This document shows positions 17,489 to 25,481 of a stretch of DNA of 59,172 nt, one piece after another. A program made the position numbers and the translations under genes. Source of the DNA: an uncultured Eubacterium sp. (GTDB taxonomy: Bacteria > Bacillota > Clostridia > Lachnospirales > Lachnospiraceae); assembly GCA_947178105.1 (NCBI GenBank), contig CAMWXD010000021.1, positions 1-59,172 on the forward strand, in the 5' to 3' direction. Positions within the stretch are counted from its first letter, which is position 1. Each line of letters opens with the position of its first letter. Below the pieces are notes generated by a model. It had not been told where the DNA came from and searched no databases. It saw nothing but the letters and a program-made list of their open reading frames with translations.

Positions 17489-18073
17489 CTACATTTCCCG
17501 AAGAATCAGGGAATAATCAAACTTCTTTTCTTCGTATAGCTTACTTTGGTATTTTTCAAAAGCAAGCTGCGTTTTTGCATCCCATTTATCTTTTTCAAAC
17601 CAATTCTCATTTAATATACCCATCACGGAAACAAACAATGAAGTTTCCGTATATTTCCGCATATCCAAATCCTGCATTCCGCACTCTTCATAAAAACGCT
17701 CTACAAATAATTTCGTATGTATCTCATCCATCACGCTGAATTTTTGAAACTCTGGACTGTTCTCCTGAAGCATTTTTATACAAAATCCATGTATCGTTCC
17801 AACATACATATGGGCAAATCCCCTAGTATGACCCAATACCGCCTTGCCACAATCATAAATTCTGCTCTTTAATTCTTCCGCAGCCCTTTTCGTAAAAGTA
17901 AATGCTACAATATTCTCTGGTAATATTTCGGGTTTAGAAGCAAGAATATTGACGATTCTTCTTGTGACTACGCCCGTTTTACCTGCACCTGCACAAGCAA
18001 TAATCTCTAAATCTTCATCAATCGTCTTAACTGCTTCCATTTGAACTTCAGACAAATTCTCTAATAAGTCCAT
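17489..18073 (-). pseudogene. UvrD/Rep-type helicase, N-terminal fragment
   Basis: About 194 residues of a superfamily 1A helicase: the Q-motif region LSEVQMEAVKT, Walker A ACAGAGKTGVVTRRI, motif Ia FTFTKRAAEELKSRI and the TIHGFC motif Ic. Motifs II-VI are missing because the frame stops at FDYSLILREM. The ATG at 18073 has GGAGGAG five bases upstream. Such helicases are common cargo on integrative elements and in defence islands. Confidence 0.75.
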
Positions 18074-18226
18074 GCTCTCCTCCATAAGTACCTAACTCAT
18101 TTTATAATTTATTCCTTTTTCATTATACTTAAAAAACTAAGCATTTTCAACGACAAAAGCCCAAAACTTGCAAAAGAACCCCCGCAAGCCCAACCCAAGG
18201 CCTACGAAAGTTCCCATAAAACACTA

Positions 18227-18437
18227 TTACAACACCTCTATACTATCCGCATCCACTCAAGCCTGCATCTCTCCATCCAAATACAGTCTCGCATATTCTA
18301 GTGGCTCACCAATCGCAAGTGCATTCAAAGCACACTGTGAATTGAGGGTTACCTTCAATCCATGCTCTGCTTTATTACAATCAATCCGTAGCAGATAAGT
18401 ATTAAATGTCGTAATATCAATACTATTGTGATACTTA
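18227..18437 (-). pseudogene. element-borne small gene, 3' part (IS-split)
   Basis: This piece reads HNSIDITTFNTYLLRIDCNK and on to LEYARLYLDGEMQA, then TGA at 18257-18259. It resembles a small protein I associate with conjugative elements of gut Firmicutes. Joined to 19568-19606 across the insertion sequence it restores one 70-codon frame. Beyond the TGA the frame continues as VDADSIEVL to a TAA at 18227, so the TGA may be a mutated TGG. Confidence 0.65.
18431..18437. repeat. target-site duplication, left
   Basis: ATACTTA directly abuts the left inverted repeat of the insertion sequence; the same seven bases abut the right end at 19568-19574. Confidence 0.85.
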
Positions 18438-18453
18438 CACGACTTTACAACTT

Positions 18454-18813
18454 TTATAGATGATACCCTTGCTGCCGAATTAACTGTTTTAAGGCATTCA
18501 TTATTGTTTTGGATTTTATGCTGTTTTCGATATTTTTCACGAAAATGGCATAAAATACCTGCTGGCGAATTTGTCCGCTGAGGGCAAATCTGAATTCCTG
18601 CACACTTTCCGTCTGGTATTTTGAAAATGCTTCGTCCTGATATGGCAGAAGCTTCATTGCGCAATATGTAATATTGATCAGATTGACCAGCATTTCTATA
18701 CCTTTACGGCTGTACACCATGTAGCTGCACAGTGGCCAGAATGTTTTCTGTTCGTAACAACTAACTTCTATGTTCCATCGGAATACATATAGAAGCAATG
18801 GCAGAAACTGCAT
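18454..18813 (-). pseudogene. IS transposase, C-terminal fragment
   Basis: This piece reads FRWNIEVSCYEQKTFWPLC, YSRKGIEMLVNLINITYCAM and ends IRQQGYHL, which looks like the C-terminal part of the same transposase whose N-terminus is at 18868-19386. The glutamate in WNIEVSCYEQK is the likely third DDE residue. It has no start codon of its own and its stop codon lies in the left inverted repeat. Confidence 0.7.
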
Positions 18814-18867
18814 ACGGTCACTGCCTGTCTGGTTCAGCGGTGACTTCTCCTGCCATGCACAGAATAT

Positions 18868-19386
18868 TTATCTGTTCTGGAAAAATGGTGCTAAAAACAG
18901 ACGTCTGCTGCCAAAAATATTTGTAAGGACGCTGCGTGCAGCAATATAGTAATCTCCAATTTTTTCAGTGGACAATATAAAGTCATCATGAATGGAAAGT
19001 TTTTTTCCGTGCAGTGCAGGCCGTCCTCTTTTTCCAGTCCGCTGCGGCGGCAGGTCATATATGGCAGAGCCAAGCCTTGCATGATCAAAGAGTTTTGAGA
19101 CATCCTCAAATTTTTTGCCGAATTTAGAGGCCATCGTATCATCAATGCAAAGAAAAACAGGCTGCGGCCGGAGTTTTTCCGGTATAAGTTTCAGCGCTAT
19201 ACCAGCAGTGATATTTATAAATTTGGAATAATCAGCTTGTGCATAGGAACATGCATAGTAGAATGCATTCAGGGATTTCTCCGTAATCCCTGATAAAAAA
19301 TGCCTGTATAAAGAACGGATAGAATCTTCTGACTCCATAGCTAGTATGGATAATACCAGCAGGAACAGGGTTTCAATCGTAGGCAT
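18868..19386 (-). pseudogene. IS4-like transposase, N-terminal fragment
   Basis: The frame begins MPTIETLFLLVLSILAMES and contains VFLCIDDTMASKFGKKFEDV, where the first catalytic aspartate of a DDE transposase is expected. After KLFDHA the sequence jumps to DLPPQRTGKRGRPALHGKK, a part normally found far downstream, so an internal deletion has removed the second aspartate region. It stops at 18868 before the C-terminal piece. The split is a second lesion. Confidence 0.75.
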
Positions 19387-19567
19387 GGAAAAGGTTTTAA
19401 AATAAATATAAAATTAGCGATACAGTCTACCAATTAAATTATTTTCGTTGTATAATAAGTCTAACGTGCAAGGTCACTCTCTTTCGTATTTTTTTGTGTG
19501 CAAACTTATTATACAATAGAAAGCGCCCTGTGCGTTATTTTATTTGCCAAAAACTTGTAAAGTCGTG

Positions 19568-19574
19568 ATACTTA
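19568..19574. repeat. target-site duplication, right
   Basis: ATACTTA, matching 18431-18437. Confidence 0.85.
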
Positions 19575-19606
19575 TTGTACCTTGCATATATCAGTTGCAT
19601 TATCAT
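19568..19606 (-). pseudogene. element-borne small gene, 5' part (IS-split)
   Basis: GGAAAGGACGG precedes ATG at 19606, and the frame MIMQLIYARYNKY runs into the target duplication. Removing the insertion sequence joins AAG-TAT to CAC-AAT in frame with the piece ending at 18257. This confirms the insertion junctions independently. Confidence 0.65.
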
Positions 19607-19725
19607 CCGTCCTTTCCCGATTAATTTCCAATCCTCACTTCTTAATGCACCATCACAAAACCGCTGGCATTGTTGCCCCTCTTAAAATCCCCATTTCACA
19701 TCATCGTTCCAAAGCTCCCTCATTT

Positions 19726-19747
19726 GGTGTAAAACTGGTGTAAATTT
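19726..19747. repeat. right-end GGTGTAAA repeats
   Basis: Two direct GGTGTAAA copies 11 bp apart, the same pair as at 15965-15986 and in the same orientation. They lie 58 bp inside core repeat B. The stretch 19607-19725 shows no gene. Confidence 0.5.
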
Positions 19748-19804
19748 CCCTCCCATGTCCTCACAAACTCCCTAAATTTCAATATTCCCTCACCCCATCT
19801 TCCG

Positions 19805-19823
19805 CTTACAGTTTTGTAAGGTT
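19805..19823. repeat. 19-bp core repeat B, one mismatch
   Basis: CTTACAGTTTTGTAAGGTT differs from cores A and C at one base in the spacer; the CTTACA/TGTAAG dyad is intact. It may be the element's own right attachment site. Confidence 0.7.
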
Positions 19824-19857
19824 GGGGGAGTTTTAAATACATTTATACTATTTTTTG

Positions 19858-20082
19858 CTACGCTACTTTAAAATATGCAATTCCCAGCGAACCATACAAT
19901 TCAATCAGCTCCATTTTGGGTATATCAAGCATTTCTGCCGCCCTTCCATAAGATATGGTGTCATTTTTTATATATGGATATAACAGCATGGCATTTCTAA
20001 GCAAAACTGCCCTATCCCCCTCCACATTCGCATATGGTACTACTGCTTCCGGTACATTGATTTCTATTTGTTTCATTGTCAT
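19858..20082 (-). CDS. UPF0175-like antitoxin, orphan
   Basis: A 74-residue protein resembling UPF0175/VapB-like antitoxins: an N-terminal strand (MKQIEINVPEAVV), a helical middle (LLRNAMLLYPYIKN) and the typical ISYGRAAEMLDIPKMELIELYG helix-turn-helix-like end. I take the ATG at 20082 with AGGAG nine bases upstream. A good promoter is present at 20131-20160. No PIN or other toxin gene is beside it; it lies alone between core repeats B and C. Confidence 0.75.
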   Translation of the reverse strand: MTMKQIEINVPEAVVPYANVEGDRAVLLRNAMLLYPYIKNDTISYGRAAEMLDIPKMELIELYGSLGIAYFKVA

Positions 20083-20130
20083 AATTACCATCTCCTATCA
20101 ACAAAATAATATATTACAAAATTTATTCAT

Positions 20131-20160
20131 ATTATAATCCATAATGATTCCATCTATCAA
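20131..20160 (-). promoter_or_regulatory. promoter of the orphan antitoxin
   Basis: TTGATA (20155-20160), 18 bp, TATAAT (20131-20136), minus strand. Confidence 0.65.
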
Positions 20161-20209
20161 TAATAACTTTGATCAAAATTAAGACATTTTAAAAATTTTT
20201 CTCAAGTCA

Positions 20210-20228
20210 CTTACAGGTTTGTAAGGTT
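20210..20228. repeat. 19-bp core repeat C at kinase 3' end
   Basis: Identical to 15912-15930. It covers the last codons and the stop of the kinase gene at 20211, so the kinase ends Leu-Thr-Asn-Leu. Integration at the 3' end of a gene with restoration of the stop codon is common for tyrosine integrases. Confidence 0.8.
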
Positions 20229-21245
20229 GGACGAAGGCAGGCGTATAAAAAACCGCGTATACACGCCATATTCACTTTCCACTGTAATCTGATGCCCCAG
20301 CCGCCCTGCAATCTGCGCCGCCATATAAAGCCCCATCCCGGTCGATTTATAGGTTCCGTTATGGTGGTTCCTTCCTGTATAGCCGCGCTCAAAAATACGC
20401 CGGATATCGCTTTGCCTGATTCCTTCGCCATGGTCTTCGACCAAAAGCACGGCCTCTGCCCGCCCTTTTTTGCTCTGGCTCTCGCTTTTTATTTTCAGCA
20501 CCGGATTCTGCGTACGGTATTTCATCGCGTTCTGGATCAACTGGTCTAAGACATAGACAAACCAGGACGGGTCTGTATAGACTTTGACCGGCTCTACCTC
20601 CAGGATGATTTCAAACTGGTGCCGGATCAGGAAGTACTGGTTATTATGAACCGCCGTCTTTACGCATTCCAAAAGGCATGTGGCGCATACATGCAGGTCG
20701 AACAGGCTGCTTTGTACCTTACAGCCAAGCAGCGCCCCGTTTAGCTGCTGGCGGATCATCTCCAACTGCTCTTTTTGCGCGGTGCGCAGCGCTGCATCAC
20801 TGATTTTTTCATTCATCAGCATACACGCGGACAGCGGCAGCTTTACCTCGTGGAACCATGCCGCAATATAATCCTGCAAATCACAATTTAAGGCAAACTG
20901 CTCCTCCAACTGTCCTTCCAGCACATGTACGTCATGCTCCGCAACCTCCAGCTCCTCCTGCCCAAGCTCCCGCCACAGCGCCCCGTACTGCCCAAATTCC
21001 TGCCCAAGCTCCCTGCAAACCACATGCGCGCATTGCAGCAGCTCCTGCTTGAGCGCCTGCGCCTTATAATACTTTGCCGCATCGACGCCTGCCACAATCA
21101 AAATAACCGTTCCAAGCAGCACTTCCAAGTAAAAGACCTGCTGCATGTTCGCGGCACGCATCAGAAAAACGGCATATCCGTGAAACGACAGGACAAGAAA
21201 TACCGCCAAACCAAGCCACAATTTATTTTTCTGCACGTATTTCAT
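20211..21245 (-). CDS. BceS-like intramembrane-sensing histidine kinase
   Basis: A 344-residue sensor kinase with two N-terminal transmembrane helices (about 9-29 and 38-55) and almost no extracellular loop, as in kinases that sense through a BceAB transporter. The H-box is WFHEVKLPLSA with H132; the N-box is QLIQNAMKY, followed by EDHGEGI and GMGLYMA ATP-binding motifs. AAAGGG precedes the ATG. It lies 25 bp after the response regulator gene. The transporter genes it should work with begin at 15830, beyond the integrated element. Confidence 0.92.
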   Translation of the reverse strand: MKYVQKNKLWLGLAVFLVLSFHGYAVFLMRAANMQQVFYLEVLLGTVILIVAGVDAAKYYKAQALKQELLQCAHVVCRELGQEFGQYGALWRELGQEELEVAEHDVHVLEGQLEEQFALNCDLQDYIAAWFHEVKLPLSACMLMNEKISDAALRTAQKEQLEMIRQQLNGALLGCKVQSSLFDLHVCATCLLECVKTAVHNNQYFLIRHQFEIILEVEPVKVYTDPSWFVYVLDQLIQNAMKYRTQNPVLKIKSESQSKKGRAEAVLLVEDHGEGIRQSDIRRIFERGYTGRNHHNGTYKSTGMGLYMAAQIAGRLGHQITVESEYGVYTRFFIRLPSSNLTNL

Positions 21246-21270
21246 CGTTTATCAATCCCTTTCCGAACGG

Positions 21271-21951
21271 CTACAGCAGCAAATACCCCTGCCCCTTTTT
21301 GGTCATTACCAGCTCTTCCCCGCAAAAGCTTTTCAGCTTGCTGCGCAGGCGGCTTACCATCGTTGTCAGCGTCCCGTCGGATACAAACTCATCCGTACTC
21401 CACAGCTCCATCATCAATTCCTGCCTTGTGACAACCTCCGGCATTTTTTCCGCCAGTTTTGACAAAATCCGCTGCTCAGATTTGGTCAGGTCGAGCGGCT
21501 TGTTTTGATAGACGAGCGTGCACCTTCCATAGTCAAAGTACAGCTCCTCCCTTAAATATGCCTGCACACGCGTCTGATACTGGTATGTCCGCCGCAGCAT
21601 CGCCTGGATTTTCGCCTTCAAAAGCTCCAGCCGAAACGGCTTTTCCACGTAATCATCTCCGCCCTGGGCAACCGCCATAATCTTATCCATATCGTCGCTG
21701 CGGCTGCTGATAAAAATAACAGGCACCTGCGACTGCTCCCTGATCTTGCTGCACCAGTAAAACCCGTCATAAAAAGGCAGGTTGATATCCAATAACAAAA
21801 GGTGCGGCTGCAAAGCAAGGCACTCCGACGCCAGATTCTCAAACTGCACAGCCACAGCAGCCTCATAGCCCCATCTCACTAAAAACTGGCGGATTTCCTC
21901 TGCCAGTATCGAATCATCCTCTGCAATTAAAATTTTCATTCCTGTATCCAT
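21271..21951 (-). CDS. BceR-like OmpR-family response regulator
   Basis: A 226-residue regulator with a receiver domain (D11, D12, phospho-acceptor D55 in LLLLDINLP, K104 in VEKPF) and a C-terminal winged helix (ELMMELWSTDEFVSDGTLTTMVSRL, residues about 173-198). It should be phosphorylated by the kinase downstream and activate the transporter promoter at 15854 through the CTTACA-N4-TGTAAG dyad. The start could be the ATG at 21951 or the one four codons later; GGGGAG lies very close to the first. Confidence 0.92.
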   Translation of the reverse strand: MDTGMKILIAEDDSILAEEIRQFLVRWGYEAAVAVQFENLASECLALQPHLLLLDINLPFYDGFYWCSKIREQSQVPVIFISSRSDDMDKIMAVAQGGDDYVEKPFRLELLKAKIQAMLRRTYQYQTRVQAYLREELYFDYGRCTLVYQNKPLDLTKSEQRILSKLAEKMPEVVTRQELMMELWSTDEFVSDGTLTTMVSRLRSKLKSFCGEELVMTKKGQGYLLL

Positions 21952-22099
21952 ACTCCCCGAAACGCCTTTCTAATTTTTCTGCACAAATCCAGATATTTGA
22001 AATATACTGTTATCAGCCGCACCTAAGAAACTGCAAAACGACAGCCAGGCAATGCCTTTACATAATTCATTCTGCTACAGCTCAAAAGGAGGTCTAACT

Positions 22100-22900
22100 A
22101 TGAACCCTGTTGTTTTCCTGGCGCTTCTTGCAACTATTGGAACCTGGTCTGTCACTGCATTAGGCGCTGCCACTGTCGTATTTTTCAAATCACCCAATAC
22201 AAGGCTGTTAAACCTGATGCTTGGCTTTGCTTCCGGCGTCATGATCGCTGCAAGCTTCTGGTCGCTGCTCCAGCCAGCCATCGAACGCGCCGAAGCCCGC
22301 CGCGGCATACCTGCTTACCTCGTGGCTACGGCAGGGTTTCTTAGCGGCGCCGCCTTTATGTGGCTGTCTGACAAGGCTGTCTCCTATGCAAGGGGCAGCG
22401 CAGACCGTACGCAGGGAAAAGACAGCGAACGGTTAAACCGCATTATCCTGCTCGTTCTTTCCATCACGCTCCACAACATCCCGGAAGGGCTGGCGGTGGG
22501 CGTCGCCTTCGGGGCGCTGCAAAACGGCTATACGCCGGAAAGCCTGATGGGAGCCATTACGATCGCCGTCGGCATCGGGCTGCAAAATTTCCCGGAAGGA
22601 GCCGCCGTATCCATCCCGCTGCGCCGGGAAGGCTTTTCCAGAAAAAAGAGCTTTCTGCTCGGCCAGGCTTCAGGCATTGTCGAACCAGCCGCCGGATTTC
22701 TCGGCGCACTGCTTGTCGTCTATGTAGAAGCCGTCCTTCCATTTGCCCTTTCGTTTGCGGCAGGCGCGATGATCCTGGTCGCTGTCCACGAGCTGATCCC
22801 GGAGTGCCAGCAAAACCAAAAAGACCAGCCATACTCCGCTACTATGGGGATCGTCGCAGGCTTTGCCGTTATGATGCTGCTGGATGTGATGCTTGGCTGA
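22100..22900 (+). CDS. ZIP-family metal transporter
   Basis: A 266-residue membrane protein with about eight helices that imports divalent metals such as zinc or iron. The metal-site motifs are LHNIPEGLAVG (helix 4) and LQNFPEGAAV (helix 5), with HELIPE near the end. I take the ATG at 22100, which has AGGAGG nine bases upstream; the longer frame to 22052 has none. It is the second of only a few plus-strand genes, diverging from the two-component genes. Confidence 0.92.
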   Translation: MNPVVFLALLATIGTWSVTALGAATVVFFKSPNTRLLNLMLGFASGVMIAASFWSLLQPAIERAEARRGIPAYLVATAGFLSGAAFMWLSDKAVSYARGSADRTQGKDSERLNRIILLVLSITLHNIPEGLAVGVAFGALQNGYTPESLMGAITIAVGIGLQNFPEGAAVSIPLRREGFSRKKSFLLGQASGIVEPAAGFLGALLVVYVEAVLPFALSFAAGAMILVAVHELIPECQQNQKDQPYSATMGIVAGFAVMMLLDVMLG

Positions 22901-22919
22901 ATTTGTTTTATAAAGATAC

Positions 22920-23696
22920 TCAGATCTGCGCGATATCAAAGCGGCTTAATTTCTCCAGCAGGATATCATCTTCTGTCGGGGCGTCCGATACTGCCTCGAT
23001 CTGCTGGCGAATGCCGATCATTTTCTGGTCTGTCGAAGAGATCACGTCTGCACATTCCTTGAGCTGTGCAACGATATCCTGCTGGTTTGGAATGTTCTGC
23101 TTGTATTTTAGCTGATGCTCCAGGCTTGCCCAAAAATCCATTGCGATCGTGCGGATCTGTACCTCGACCTTCATATCCTTTTTAAAGTTTGCAAAAAATA
23201 CCGGCACCTTCACGATCAGGTGCAGGCTGCGGTAGCCGTTTGGCTTCGGGTCGACAATATAATCCTTGCGCGTTACAAGCGTAATATCATCCTGCGCCAG
23301 CAGCGAATCCGCAATCACATATATATCGTCAATATACGAACAGATCACCCGGATACCGGCGGCGTCGTTGATATAAGCTTCCACATTTTCCAGGGAAAAA
23401 CGGTATCCATAACGGTCCAGCTTTGCGATAATGCTGTTTGTGTGCTTGAGCCGCGTGGAAATCGTACTGATCGGATTCCGCTGGTAGCGGACGCTGAACT
23501 CCGTATCCAGCACTTCGAATTTTGTCCTGACTTCTTTCAGCGCGCAGGCGTACATCATCATCAATTCCCTGTAGCCTACGAGCATATCCATAAATTTTTT
23601 TGTCTGGTTCACCCGCTCCGGGGTATTTAACAGCGTAATCAGCCCTTCGGTCAGCTCTCCTCCCAGGATATCTTCTCCTTGTTCATAATACTCCAT
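22920..23696 (-). CDS. small alarmone synthetase (RelQ/YjbM type)
   Basis: A 258-residue stand-alone (p)ppGpp synthetase domain without the HD hydrolase, TGS or ACT parts of long RelA. Signature motifs are NDAAGIRVICSYIDDIY, KPNGYRSLHLIV and EVQIRTIAMDFWASLEHQLKYK. The C-terminal helices, implicated in tetramer formation in RelQ, are present. GGAGG lies six bases before the ATG at 23696. It makes the stringent-response signal from GTP or GDP and ATP. It converges with the ZIP gene. Confidence 0.92.
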   Translation of the reverse strand: MEYYEQGEDILGGELTEGLITLLNTPERVNQTKKFMDMLVGYRELMMMYACALKEVRTKFEVLDTEFSVRYQRNPISTISTRLKHTNSIIAKLDRYGYRFSLENVEAYINDAAGIRVICSYIDDIYVIADSLLAQDDITLVTRKDYIVDPKPNGYRSLHLIVKVPVFFANFKKDMKVEVQIRTIAMDFWASLEHQLKYKQNIPNQQDIVAQLKECADVISSTDQKMIGIRQQIEAVSDAPTEDDILLEKLSRFDIAQI

Positions 23697-23879
23697 CTTT
23701 TTCCTCCAACTCCTATCCAATCTTTGTCAGGCGCAGCAGGCGCCTGTTTTCTCATTCGTACAAAGTACATGCTTGCACAACAGATTTATTATACCATACC
23801 ATTGGCAATAACTGCTAAATTTTCACCAAATTATCATGAATTTTTAAGAAATTATCCATAAAATTATTTTAAACAAAAT

Positions 23880-23924
23880 AAAAAAATGCCCTGGTAAAAT
23901 TCCTGCATTTTACCAAAAGCATTT
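23880..23924 (-). terminator. intrinsic terminator after the nicotinamidase gene
   Basis: TGGTAAAAT/ATTTTACCA (23907-23915 with 23892-23900), extended by AAATGC/GCATTT, then a run of seven T on the minus strand. It starts 12 bp after the stop codon. Confidence 0.85.
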
Positions 23925-23935
23925 TCTTTCGCAAA

Positions 23936-24472
23936 TTAAATACTGTCCTCTGTCACATCGATCTGGCACATTTTCATCGTCTCCAGCGCTGCCTGGTGCG
24001 TCTTTGGCGTGACGCCCGCACAGCAGGACGCGTCAACGAAAATCCGCATCTGCGGGATATGCGCCTTTAGCAGCAGGGCGTTCGATACCACGCAGATATC
24101 CGTGCAAAGCCCGATCAGCTCCGCCTCAAACGGCTCCTCTTCCCATTCTTTTGAAAGCTCCTGTGCCAGCCTAACTGAGCCGAACGTCCCTTTTTCCACG
24201 GTCTTGTAATTTTTTCCGGCAAGCGCCTGCTGTACCTTTTCATGCAGCTCCCATCCGGCAGTGCCCTTGATGCAGTGCGCAACTGGCAGCTTTTTCCCTT
24301 CCGCTGTCTCCAGATAATCGTGCCCGTGCGTATCGAGCGTCGCAATCAGCCGCCCGTCAAACCGCTCGATTTTCGAAACGACGCTGTCGACAATCGACGC
24401 CGCCTCCTTTGTGCCCAACGCACCGTCCACAAAATCATTTTGCATGTCTACTACAATTAAGATCCGTTCCAT
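23936..24472 (-). CDS. pncA: nicotinamidase/isochorismatase-family hydrolase
   Basis: A 178-residue cytosolic enzyme, most likely nicotinamidase, which turns nicotinamide into nicotinate for NAD salvage. The catalytic triad is D9, K94 and C127 (GLCTDIC); metal ligands are D47 and H49 in DTHGHDY, and H66 in the PVAHCIKGT motif. The WPxHCxxGT-like segment supports nicotinamidase over isochorismatase. AGGAGG precedes the ATG. It lies 28 bp after the chemoreceptor gene. Confidence 0.85.
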   Translation of the reverse strand: MERILIVVDMQNDFVDGALGTKEAASIVDSVVSKIERFDGRLIATLDTHGHDYLETAEGKKLPVAHCIKGTAGWELHEKVQQALAGKNYKTVEKGTFGSVRLAQELSKEWEEEPFEAELIGLCTDICVVSNALLLKAHIPQMRIFVDASCCAGVTPKTHQAALETMKMCQIDVTEDSI

Positions 24473-24499
24473 CCTGCCTCCTGTTTGTACCTCGGCTTA

Positions 24500-25456
24500 T
24501 TACAAATCCTCAATGACCGGCGCGATCTGCGAGATCATATTTTCCATATCCTCAAACATCGCGCTCTTTGTCGTACCAAGCTTGTTCGCATATTCAATAT
24601 TTTTTACGACCTCTTCATACTGCCGTTTTGTCCGCATAAAAAAGTCATTGACGCTGTCTAACGCCGTCCTGGACTCCTGCATTACCTGGGAGATCTCTGT
24701 CTGCACCGCAGTAGCGCCTTCCGCCGCCTGTGTAATATTGTCAAACATCTGGTAAGTGTCATTTACCTTCTGGATATTTTCATTCAGCGCATCCTGGGAA
24801 TCGTTGATGCTCATATGTAACTGGTCTGTACCATGTTCCACATCACCGATGCTGTCGTTGACTGCCGCAACCAGGCTTTTAATCTGGTCTGCAAGATTTT
24901 TTACCTCAACGGCCACGATCGCAAAGCCCTTTCCGTGCTCTCCTGCCCTCGCTGCCTCAATCGAAGCGTTCAGCGCAAGAATATTCGTCTGGTCTGCGAT
25001 CGATGTAATCTGATCCGTACTGGACTTGATTTTTTTTATGGAGTCAAGGAAAAGCGCAAACATTTTTTCCATTTCCGCAAAATAAGCCTCTACCTGCGTA
25101 ATCTGATCCTTGAGGGATTCCACTTCAGTCTGGACGACAACGACCGACTTGCCGATTTCATCCTTTACATCTGCAAACTGGCTGGACACTTCCCCGATAT
25201 TCGAAAAGATCGACGAAAAATCCTGAAGCTTTTCATAAAAGTTTTCTGATTCATCCAAAACCGCATTAAAGGAATCGCTGACTTTGCTGAGCTGCAGCAA
25301 AGATGCAACCTCACGTTCCACAATTTCCTTCTTCCGCTCCTTTACACTGTCTGCTACATGCAGTACCGGATACAGGCATTCCTTATCGATTTTTCCCTGC
25401 CTGCGCTCATTGCCAAACCCTGGCTTCTTTTCTTTTCTATTCGATTTAAACAGCAT
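24500..25456 (-). CDS. soluble methyl-accepting chemotaxis protein
   Basis: A 318-residue cytoplasmic receptor with no transmembrane helix. Residues about 40-150 are coiled-coil; the signalling hairpin tip is [20 protein letters not shown] (153-172) followed by [15 protein letters not shown]. It should bind CheW and control CheA. I use the ATG at 25456 with GGGAGGAAG upstream rather than the longer frame that overlaps the FIST gene. The FIST-domain gene ends 25 bp upstream, so the receptor has no sensor domain of its own but a likely partner. Confidence 0.9.
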   Translation of the reverse strand: MLFKSNRKEKKPGFGNERRQGKIDKECLYPVLHVADSVKERKKEIVEREVASLLQLSKVSDSFNAVLDESENFYEKLQDFSSIFSNIGEVSSQFADVKDEIGKSVVVVQTEVESLKDQITQVEAYFAEMEKMFALFLDSIKKIKSSTDQITSIADQTNILALNASIEAARAGEHGKGFAIVAVEVKNLADQIKSLVAAVNDSIGDVEHGTDQLHMSINDSQDALNENIQKVNDTYQMFDNITQAAEGATAVQTEISQVMQESRTALDSVNDFFMRTKRQYEEVVKNIEYANKLGTTKSAMFEDMENMISQIAPVIEDL

Positions 25457-25481
25457 ATGGCTTCCTCCCTTGCTCTTTCCT

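Larger units (their letters stand above)
18438..19567. mobile_element. 1130-bp insertion sequence, internally deleted
   Basis: The ends CACGACTTTACAACTTTT (18438-18455) and the complement of 19550-19567 match at 17 of 18 bases and are bracketed by the 7-bp duplication ATACTTA. Inside is a DDE-type transposase gene with its middle removed, so the copy cannot move itself. A second inverted repeat, TTGTATAATAAGT (19448-19460) and ACTTATTATACAA (19504-19516), lies upstream of the transposase and may be its promoter or a binding site. Confidence 0.85.
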
